This document shows positions 57,907 to 64,000 of a stretch of 64,000 bases of DNA, piece by piece. The notes beneath the pieces were generated by a model. It did not search any database, was not told the DNA's origin, and worked only from the letters and a program-made list of their open reading frames with translations. The stretch lies in assembly GCF_001905665.1 (NCBI RefSeq), contig NZ_LIVX01000003.1, forward strand, positions 133,478 through 197,477. The letters run 5' to 3'. The translations under genes and the position numbers were made by a program. Source of the DNA: Streptomyces sp. CB02261. Lineage in GTDB: Bacteria > Actinomycetota > Actinomycetes > Streptomycetales > Streptomycetaceae. Every line of letters begins with the position of its first letter. Positions within the stretch are counted from its first letter, which is position 1.

Positions 57907-59445
57907 ATGGAGTGGATAACGGCGGAGAACGTCATCGCCCTCGGGACGGCGCTCCTCGGCGTCCTGGTCTCGGTCGCGGTCGTCTGGATCGACCGGATCT
58001 CCCCGCAGCGCAAGCGGCTCGGCTACCGCGTCCAGCTCAACACCCCACTCCACCGGGAGCAGAGCCGGGACAGCGAGGTCATGACGGTGCGGGAGGGCCA
58101 GGTCCTCGGGATGGCCCCGCCCGCCAACGAGTCCACCCTCGTGCTCCTCCGCATCGAGAACGACCGGGACCTCGACATCAGCGGCGAGGACTACGGGCCC
58201 GCCGCCCACCCGCACGGGCTGAGGATCACCTTCGGTGAGCGGGAGGTCGAGGGTGTCGTCGCCACCGTCCCGGCAGGCTGGGTCTCGATCCGGGACGACC
58301 TGGAGCGCACGCCCAGGCTGGGCCGGAACGGCAGCGCGGTCCTCGTCCCCAAGGTGGCCCTGGAACGCGGCCAGTACTTCAAGCTGCTCGTGCAGCTCTC
58401 CGGCCGGGTCGCCGACAAGGACATCAAGATCGAGGGAACCCTCCAGGGCGGCTCCGTCCGGCGCAACAGGAGCACCACCCCCGACGAGAAGGCGGCCCGG
58501 TTCAGCCCGACGGCCCGCAACGTCACCATCATCCTCACCGCCTGCGTGATGGTCCTCGCCTCGATCATCGTCAGGGAGCAGACCCCGCCGCCGATCGGCT
58601 GCGCCCGGGGAACCCTCACCGTCACCGGCTCGACGGCCTTCGCACCCGCCCTGCGCAAGGTCGCCACGGCGTACGAGAAGGACTGCGAGGGCTCGACGGT
58701 GATCGTCGACGCCCACGGCTCGAACGCCGGGATCCGGGAACTGGCCGCCGCCGGGGCGAAGGCGGGCAAGGGCTCCCCCGCCGTCATCGCGCTCTCCGAC
58801 GGGCGCAAGCCCGGCGGCTACCCGCAGCTGCGGGAGAGCATGGTCGCCGTCTCCCTCTTCACCCTCGTCCTCAACGACTCGGTCCCCGTCGACGACCTGA
58901 CCCTGGACCAGATCCGCCGCCTCTACCGGGGCGACATCACCCGCTGGAACACCCTCGTGCCCAGCCTGGACCAGCCCGTGCTGCTCGTCAGCCGCGATGC
59001 CAACTCCGGTACGCGCGAGGTCTTCCAGCGCCGGGTCCTCGGCCGCAACGAACCGGCCCACTCCTCCCGGGACTGCCAGACCCTCGACGACCCCGAGTCG
59101 AAGGTCATCCGCTGCGAACTCGACTCCACCGAACAGGTCCTGTCCACCGTCGCCCGGCTTCCCGGAGCCATCGGCTACACCGAACTCCGCTCCGGCACGG
59201 GCCTGAAGGGCCTGCACCGGGTGACCGTCGACGGACGCGGGGCCGTCCTCGACGAGACGGGCGCGTCGAGCTACCCGTACCGGGAGATCGAGTACGCCTA
59301 CACCTGGGGCCAGCCCGCGGCCGACTCGCTGACCTCCAGCTTCCTCACCTATCTGACCCGGGGCAGCGGCCAGGACGTCATCCGCGCCCACGGCCACCTG
59401 CCCTGCGCCACCCCGAAAGGGCTGCGGATCTGCGGAGACGGCTGA
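57907..59445 (+). CDS. Membrane-tethered PstS-like binding protein with cytoplasmic domain
   Basis: This gene encodes 512 residues from ATG 57907. A first membrane helix at 8-28 (NVIALGTALLGVLVSVAVVW) is followed by basic ISPQRKR, so residues 30-200 should lie inside; this part is an unknown beta-rich domain (EGQVLGMAPPANESTLVLLR, ITFGEREVEGVVATVPAGWV). A second helix at 205-224 (NVTIILTACVMVLASIIVRE) leads outside to a PstS-type substrate-binding domain: GTLTVTGSTAFAPALRKVAT, VDDLTLDQIRRLYRGDITRW and LVSRDANSGTREVFQRRVLG are the phosphate-binding-protein signatures. It has no ABC transporter partner here; the next gene, 26 bp on, is a receptor Ser/Thr kinase. A sensor for phosphate or another anion is the natural reading. 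Confidence 0.8.
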   Translation: MEWITAENVIALGTALLGVLVSVAVVWIDRISPQRKRLGYRVQLNTPLHREQSRDSEVMTVREGQVLGMAPPANESTLVLLRIENDRDLDISGEDYGPAAHPHGLRITFGEREVEGVVATVPAGWVSIRDDLERTPRLGRNGSAVLVPKVALERGQYFKLLVQLSGRVADKDIKIEGTLQGGSVRRNRSTTPDEKAARFSPTARNVTIILTACVMVLASIIVREQTPPPIGCARGTLTVTGSTAFAPALRKVATAYEKDCEGSTVIVDAHGSNAGIRELAAAGAKAGKGSPAVIALSDGRKPGGYPQLRESMVAVSLFTLVLNDSVPVDDLTLDQIRRLYRGDITRWNTLVPSLDQPVLLVSRDANSGTREVFQRRVLGRNEPAHSSRDCQTLDDPESKVIRCELDSTEQVLSTVARLPGAIGYTELRSGTGLKGLHRVTVDGRGAVLDETGASSYPYREIEYAYTWGQPAADSLTSSFLTYLTRGSGQDVIRAHGHLPCATPKGLRICGDG

Positions 59446-59471
59446 CGCCGGGTCTGGCATCCTCTTTCGAC

Positions 59472-61415
59472 GTGGACCCATTGAACGCGGAAGACCCGGT
59501 CAGCATCGGCCCGTTCCGTCTGCTCGGCCGCCTCGGCGTCGGCGGGATGGGCCGGGTGTTCCTCGCGCGCTCGGCCGGCGGCCGGACCGTCGCGGTGAAG
59601 GTGGTGCACGCCGAGCTGGCGGCCCAGGACGAGTTCCGGCGCCGGTTCGCCCGCGAGGTCGCCGCCCTGGAGCGGGTCGGCGGGACGGGCACGGCGCCCG
59701 TACTCGGCTCGGACACCGCCGCCGACGCGCCGTGGGTGGCGATCGGGTACGTGGCCGGGCCGTCGCTGCGGGTCGTGGTCGGCGACGAGTTCGGGCCGCT
59801 GCCGGCCGCGACCGTGAAGGCCCTGGCCGCCGGGCTCGCCCGCGCCCTCGTCCACATCCACAGCGCCGGGCTCGTGCACCGCGACCTCAAGCCGTCCAAC
59901 GTGCTGCTCACGGTCGACGGGCCCCGGATCATCGACTTCGGCATCGCCCGCGCCGTCGACACGGTCGCCGACGGCGGCAACCTCACCAGCACCGGGGCGG
60001 TCGTCGGCTCGCCCGGCTTCATGTCACCGGAGCAGGTGCGCGGCGAGCACCTCACGCCCGCGTCGGACATCTTCTGCCTCGGCTCGGTCCTCGCGTACGC
60101 GGCGACCGGCCGCTCCCCCTTCGGTACGGCGGACAGCGGTGTCCACGCCACCATGTTCCGCATCGCCCACGACGAGCCCGACCTGACGGATCTCGCGCCC
60201 GAGCTGTCCGGCCTCATCCGGGCCTGCCTCGCCAAGGACGCCGCGAACCGCCCCTCGGCCGCCGAGATCGCGGAGACGCTGCCGGTGCCGGACCCCTGGC
60301 TGCCGGCGGACGTCCTGGCCCGCCTGGGCCGGCACGCGGCGCGCCTCCTGGAGGCGGAGACGGAGGCCGTGACGGCGACGGGGGCGCGGTCGGGGGCCGG
60401 GTCCGTCGTGGCCGGGTCGGCCGGGGCCGGCGGCGGCGCCACCGGAGGCCTCGCCTCCGGGGATCCGACCCCGCCGCCTCCCCCGCCGTCCACCGCCTCC
60501 ACGGCTCCGCAGCCGCCCGTACGGCGCCGGGGCCGCACCGCCCTCGTCGCCGGCCTCGTGGCCCTCGCGGTGGCGGCCACGGCCGGTCTCACGTACACCT
60601 TCTGGCCCGACCCGGACACCGGCCGCGACGCGCAGCGGAACAAGGCGAAGGGCGACACCGGCAGCGTCTCCGCCCGGCCCGCGGGGATCGTCCCGGCCGC
60701 CTTCCTCGGCGCCTGGGAGGGCATCCTCCAGGGTTCCCCCGACCACCCGAGGGAGACCACCCGGATCGAGATCTCCCAGGGCGCGGCCGGCGCCAAGAAC
60801 GCCGTCTACGTCCAGGTCACCGAGAACCGGCTGTGCATGGGCCGGTCCCGGCTCGTCTCGGCCGACGAGGACAAGGTCGTCCTCGGCGAGTCCGACGTGA
60901 CGACCAGCGTGCCCGCGCAGCGCTGCACCCCCGCCGCCCACCAGACCCTCACCCTGCGCTCCCCCGACGTCCTGGAGTGGACCTCGGGCGCCGCGAAGGC
61001 CACCTTCCGCAAGGCCCCCACCGGCACCGAGGTGGTCCCCGCCCGCTTCCTCGGCCGCTGGTCGCGCATCCCGGCGCCCGAGATCTACGGCGAGAACGAC
61101 GACCGGTACACCTCCCAGGTGACGATCACCCAGGGCCCGGTCGGCGCACCCGTGGTCAGCGTCATCAACGGGTACCCGCGCATCGTCGACGGCGTGCCGA
61201 CCTCCGAGGACTGGTCCTGCGGCACCACGGCCGTCCTCGCGGGAGTCGGCAACCTGCTGATCATCGGCCCGGCCACCCGGGACACCAACGCCTGGGACCG
61301 CGAGTGCCAGGAGGGCCTGTCCGGCTACATGGCCGTCGACAAGCTGAAGGGCAAGGACCGGCTGCTCGTCTACCCGATGCTCGACGGCGAACCGAACGAG
61401 TACTACCGCTCCTGA
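59472..61415 (+). CDS. Receptor Ser/Thr protein kinase with duplicated outer domain
   Basis: This gene encodes 647 residues from GTG 59472. The kinase domain is complete: GVGGMGRVF, Lys43 in VAVKVV, Asp138 in HRDLKPSN, Asp156 in DFGIARA, activation-loop Thr/Ser in NLTSTGAVVGSPGFMSPEQ. A Ser/Gly/Pro-rich linker (300-350), one membrane helix at 356-376 (TALVAGLVALAVAATAGLTY) and an outer part of about 270 residues follow. The outer part holds two similar beta-rich units, each starting PA(A/R)FLGxW (PAAFLGAWEGILQ and PARFLGRWSRI) and with conserved Cys (LCMGRS...RCTPAAH; DWSCGTT...RECQEG-like DRECQEG). No PASTA repeats are present. The upstream PstS-like gene is 26 bp away, so the two likely signal together. 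Its 3' end overlaps the convergent LysR gene by 13 bp. Confidence 0.93.
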   Translation: MDPLNAEDPVSIGPFRLLGRLGVGGMGRVFLARSAGGRTVAVKVVHAELAAQDEFRRRFAREVAALERVGGTGTAPVLGSDTAADAPWVAIGYVAGPSLRVVVGDEFGPLPAATVKALAAGLARALVHIHSAGLVHRDLKPSNVLLTVDGPRIIDFGIARAVDTVADGGNLTSTGAVVGSPGFMSPEQVRGEHLTPASDIFCLGSVLAYAATGRSPFGTADSGVHATMFRIAHDEPDLTDLAPELSGLIRACLAKDAANRPSAAEIAETLPVPDPWLPADVLARLGRHAARLLEAETEAVTATGARSGAGSVVAGSAGAGGGATGGLASGDPTPPPPPPSTASTAPQPPVRRRGRTALVAGLVALAVAATAGLTYTFWPDPDTGRDAQRNKAKGDTGSVSARPAGIVPAAFLGAWEGILQGSPDHPRETTRIEISQGAAGAKNAVYVQVTENRLCMGRSRLVSADEDKVVLGESDVTTSVPAQRCTPAAHQTLTLRSPDVLEWTSGAAKATFRKAPTGTEVVPARFLGRWSRIPAPEIYGENDDRYTSQVTITQGPVGAPVVSVINGYPRIVDGVPTSEDWSCGTTAVLAGVGNLLIIGPATRDTNAWDRECQEGLSGYMAVDKLKGKDRLLVYPMLDGEPNEYYRS

Positions 61416-62311
61416 ACCCCCCGCCCGGCCGCGGCGCGGGCATAGGCGTGGACCAGAGGGCGGGTGTCGTCCGCGCGCCAGGCGAGGGCGAACCGGCTGG
61501 GCGTGACGCCGTCGACGGGACGGGTGACGACGCCGCCACGGGTGAGCAGCGGCGCGTTGCCGGCCGCGACCAGACAGATGCCGAGCCCGCCGACGAGCGC
61601 CTCGTACGTCTCGTCGGCGCTGGCGATCTCCCCGCCGATGACCGGCGGGCGGCCGCCCCGGGCGTCCAGGGCCAGCCAGTGGTCGCGCAGTTCGGGACCG
61701 CTGTCCGGCAGGGCGAGGAACGGCTCGTCGAGGAGGTCCGCGAAGTCCAGCCGCTCACGCGTGGCGAGGGGGTGGCTCTCGGGCAGGGCGACGAGCCGGG
61801 GTTCGGCGGCCACGACGACCCAGCGGAAGCGGTCCGCGCCGATCAGCGGAAGCCAGACGAAGGCGACGTCGCTCACCCCGTCGGCGAGCCCGGCCGTCGG
61901 ATCCTCCCACCCCACGTGGCGCAGCTTCAGCCGGGCCTCCGGGTGGGCCTCGGTGAACCGGGAGCGGATCGCGGGCAGCAGACCGCCGCGCCCGGGGCTC
62001 GTGCTCATCCCGACGACCAGGGTGCCGTCGGCGGCCTCGCGGGCGCGCCGTACGGCCTCGTGGCCCGCCTCCCATGCGGCGAGCACGGCCCGGGCGTGCG
62101 GCAGCAGAGCCGTACCGACGGGGGTGAGGGCGACGCCCTGCCGGTCGCGGTCGAAGAGGGGTGCGCCGAGGAGGCGTTCCAGGGCGCGTATCTGCTTGCT
62201 GAGCGCGGGCTGTGAGACGTACAGCCGCTCGGCGGCGCGGGTGAAGTGCAGCTCCTCGGCCACGGCGAGGAAGGAGCGCAGATCCCGTCCGTGGACGTCG
62301 GTGATCGTCAT
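61403..62311 (-). CDS. LysR-family transcriptional regulator
   Basis: This gene encodes 302 residues from ATG 62311; ATG 62317 adds two. Typical HTH in residues 5-60 (RDLRSFLAVAEELHFTRAAE, LYVSQPALSKQIRALERLLG), followed by a LysR substrate-binding domain (TLVVGMSTSPGRGGLLPAIR, LVALPESHPLATRERLDFAD, FLALPDSGPELRDHW, GLGICLVAAGNAPLLTRGGV). It is divergent from the SDR gene, the usual sign that a LysR protein controls its neighbour. GATAAC about 8 nt before the ATG could be a leaderless -10. The effector is unknown. Confidence 0.93.
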   Translation of the reverse strand: MTITDVHGRDLRSFLAVAEELHFTRAAERLYVSQPALSKQIRALERLLGAPLFDRDRQGVALTPVGTALLPHARAVLAAWEAGHEAVRRAREAADGTLVVGMSTSPGRGGLLPAIRSRFTEAHPEARLKLRHVGWEDPTAGLADGVSDVAFVWLPLIGADRFRWVVVAAEPRLVALPESHPLATRERLDFADLLDEPFLALPDSGPELRDHWLALDARGGRPPVIGGEIASADETYEALVGGLGICLVAAGNAPLLTRGGVVTRPVDGVTPSRFALAWRADDTRPLVHAYARAAAGRGVQER

Positions 62312-62410
62312 GCCCATGGGTTATCACGACAGGTCTTGGACGGCCAACGCCATTGCGACGCAGGCTTGTTGTGTCACGCCACGGACCACACACGACGAGG
62401 GAGTACGGAC

Positions 62411-63241
62411 ATGGGCAAGGTCTGGCTGATCACGGGCGCCAACAGCGGTTTCGGGCGGGCGTTCACCGAGGCGGCCGTCGCGGCCGGCGACGTGGTCGTC
62501 GCGGCGGCCCGCCGCGTGTCGAGCCTGGACGACCTGGTCGCCGCCCACCCGGACCAGGTGGACCCGGTCGCGCTGGACGTCACCGACACGGCGGCGGTCG
62601 ACCGGGTCGTCGCGGAGGTCGTCGAGCGGCACGGGCGCGTCGACGTCCTCGTCAACAACGCGGGCCGGACGCACGTCGGTTCGGTCGAGGAGACGGACGA
62701 CGCCGAGCTGCGGTCCCTCTTCGACGTGCACGTCTTCGGCCCGGCCGCCCTGACCCGCGCGGTCCTGCCCCACATGCGGGCCCGCCGCTCGGGGGCGATC
62801 GTGCAGCTCAGCAGTGTCGGCGGGCAGATGTCGATGGCGGGCTTCGGCGCGTACAGCGCGACCAAGTTCGCGCTGGAGGGCATGTCGGAGGCGCTGGCGG
62901 CGGAGGTCCGCCCGCTCGGCATCGACGTCCTGATCGTGGAGCCGGGCGCGTTCCGCACCAGCCTCTTCGGCAACCACAGCCTGAGCGGGGACGGCATCGC
63001 GGACTACACGGACACGGTCGGCGCGACCCGGACGTACGTGGAGACGGGCGGCGGCACGCAGGCCGGCGACCCGGCCAAGGCGGCGCAGGCGGTCCTCGCG
63101 GCCCTGGACGCGGAGGAGACCCCGCTGCGCCTCGCCCTCGGGGACGACTCGATCGACACGATCCTGGGCCACCTGGACCAGGTTCGCGCCGACCTGGCCG
63201 CCTGGGAGAAGGTCGGCCGGGACACGAAGCTGGACGGGTAG
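62411..63241 (+). CDS. Short-chain dehydrogenase/reductase
   Basis: This gene encodes 276 residues from ATG 62411, with GGGAG at about -13. Classical SDR: cofactor loop VWLITGANSGFGRAFTEAAV (TGxxxGxG), structural NNAG in VLVNNAGRTHVG, catalytic Ser in IVQLSSVGGQMSM, Tyr and Lys in YSATKFALEGMSEA (YxxxK), and PGAFRTSLFG. An Arg-Arg at 34-35 (AARRVSSLDD) after the second strand suggests NADP(H). Substrate unknown. It is very likely regulated by the divergent LysR protein. A strong terminator shared with purA follows at 63283. Confidence 0.93.
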   Translation: MGKVWLITGANSGFGRAFTEAAVAAGDVVVAAARRVSSLDDLVAAHPDQVDPVALDVTDTAAVDRVVAEVVERHGRVDVLVNNAGRTHVGSVEETDDAELRSLFDVHVFGPAALTRAVLPHMRARRSGAIVQLSSVGGQMSMAGFGAYSATKFALEGMSEALAAEVRPLGIDVLIVEPGAFRTSLFGNHSLSGDGIADYTDTVGATRTYVETGGGTQAGDPAKAAQAVLAALDAEETPLRLALGDDSIDTILGHLDQVRADLAAWEKVGRDTKLDG

Positions 63242-63282
63242 GACCGGACCGGCGCGCCCGTCGGGGCGTCAGCAGGGACAGG

Positions 63283-63324
63283 CCGAGGGCCCGCACCCCG
63301 ACGAACGGGGGTGCGGGCCCTCGG
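63283..63324. terminator. Bidirectional terminator between the SDR gene and purA
   Basis: A 17-bp perfect stem (CCGAGGGCCCGCACCCC at 63283-63299 with GGGGTGCGGGCCCTCGG at 63308-63324) has an 8-nt loop. It ends 10 bp before the purA stop region and serves both convergent genes. Confidence 0.9.
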
Positions 63325-63333
63325 GCGTACCGC

Positions 63334-64000
63334 CTACAGGAACGAGTTGATCTCGATCGTCTCCGTGCGGCCGGGGCCGACGCCGATCGCCGAGATCGGC
63401 GCGCCCGACATCTCCTCCAGCGCCTTCACGTAGGCCTGCGCGTTCTTCGGCAGGTCCGCGAAGGTCTTCGCCTTGGAGATGTCCTCGGACCAGCCCGGCA
63501 GCATCTCGTAGATCGGCTTCGCGTGGTGGAAGTCGGTCTGCGAGTACGGCAGCTCCTCGACGCGCTTGCCGTCGATCTCGTACGCGACGCAGACCGGGAT
63601 CTGCTCCCAGCCCGTCAGCACGTCGAGCTTCGTCAGGAAGAAGTCGGTCAGGCCGTTGACCCGGGTCGCGTACCGCGCGATGACCGCGTCGAACCAGCCG
63701 CAGCGACGGTCACGGCCGGTGGTGACGCCCCGCTCGCCGCCGATGCGGCGCAGCGCCTCGCCGTCCGCGTCGAACAGCTCCGTCGGGAACGGACCGGCGC
63801 CGACACGGGTCGTGTACGCCTTGAGGATGCCGATGACCCGGCTGATCTTCGTCGGGCCCACGCCGGCGCCGGTGCAGGCGCCGCCCGCGGTCGGGTTCGA
63901 GGAGGTGACGAAGGGGTACGTGCCGTGGTCTACGTCCAGGAGCGTGCCCTGGCCGCCCTCGAAGAGAACGACCTTGTCCTCGTCGAGCGCGTTGTTGAGG
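63334..64000 (-). CDS. purA: Adenylosuccinate synthetase, 5' part cut by window edge
   Basis: The last 221 residues of PurA are visible; the frame is open to base 64000, where [20 protein letters not shown] would precede. PurA joins IMP and aspartate with GTP in AMP synthesis. Recognisable parts are the [20 protein letters not shown] segment, [40 protein letters not shown], and the C-terminal [12 protein letters not shown]. No change from the family standard can be seen. The gene ends at a strong terminator shared with the SDR gene. Confidence 0.97.
   Translation of the reverse strand, partial: LNNALDEDKVVLFEGGQGTLLDVDHGTYPFVTSSNPTAGGACTGAGVGPTKISRVIGILKAYTTRVGAGPFPTELFDADGEALRRIGGERGVTTGRDRRCGWFDAVIARYATRVNGLTDFFLTKLDVLTGWEQIPVCVAYEIDGKRVEELPYSQTDFHHAKPIYEMLPGWSEDISKAKTFADLPKNAQAYVKALEEMSGAPISAIGVGPGRTETIEINSFL

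Noticed and set aside
57862..59481. Minus-strand open frame of 539 codons opposite the PstS-like gene
   Set aside because: No motif, Gly/Asp/Val-rich; the plus strand carries the binding-protein signatures and two membrane helices.

Overview
The window is about 64 kb of very GC-rich chromosomal DNA from a Streptomyces or a close relative. This follows from the codon use (almost every third position G or C), the gene set (WhiB-like WblA, Lrp-, SigE- and MarR-type regulators, an XRE/DUF397 pair, a GH19 chitinase with DasR-type boxes, Ser/Thr kinases) and promoters of the type TANNNT followed 6-7 nt later by the start codon. The order of the first half follows, as far as I recall, both the Streptomyces coelicolor core (around SCO3555-SCO3629) and the distantly related Mycobacterium tuberculosis block Rv3660c-Rv3683 (ssd, HAD, acs, holin-like, EphE-like, marP, NUDIX, nth, crp, MBL, RidA, DUF4177, paired ArsA ATPases, WhiB, class A PBP, metallophosphoesterase). 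It therefore looks like old, vertically inherited core chromosome and not an island.

Layout. 1-3833: minus-strand tad/Flp pilus-type operon (ssd, tadA, tadB, partial tadC), each gene overlapping the next by 4 bp. 4296-6311: HAD phosphatase, a gene-free stretch that probably encodes a 6S-like RNA, and a protein with a degenerate Fic fold. 6414-16745: a MinD/CooC-like ATPase, a lipoprotein deacetylase, a SulP transporter fused to a carbonic anhydrase, acetyl-CoA synthetase, NhaA, a holin-like membrane protein and an epoxide-hydrolase-type alpha/beta hydrolase. 17098-17251: a striking array of seven evenly spaced hairpins. 17264-32339: MarP protease, two NUDIX enzymes, endonuclease III, Crp, an SPFH protein, an MBL hydrolase, RidA, DUF4177, two Get3/ArsA-like ATPases, wblA, a class A penicillin-binding protein, YqeY and a phosphoesterase. 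32543: tRNA-Pro(CGG), followed by a 40-bp perfect palindrome.

32807-48324: glycosyltransferase, membrane Ser/Thr kinase, a P-loop-less TPR regulator remnant, a double Lrp-type regulator, methyltransferase, S9 peptidase, SURF1, an ECF (SigE-type) sigma factor with a membrane partner, the ask-asd operon, DUF5063, recR and ybaB. 48575-64000 is more variable: a SLATT-like membrane protein, GntR plus class III aminotransferase, a DJ-1/MarR operon with two clear operators, VOC protein, XRE/DUF397 pair with a companion protein, GH19 chitinase with DasR-like boxes, quinone oxidoreductase, a membrane-tethered PstS-like receptor next to a receptor Ser/Thr kinase, a LysR/SDR divergent pair, and the 3' part of purA.

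There is no phage, transposon, CRISPR array or biosynthetic cluster in the window. The most unusual items are the hairpin array, the probable 6S RNA, the degenerate Fic protein, the receptor/kinase pair, the double MarR operators and several short tandem repeats in intergenic DNA. Gene names and family assignments come from motifs read by eye; no database search was run.
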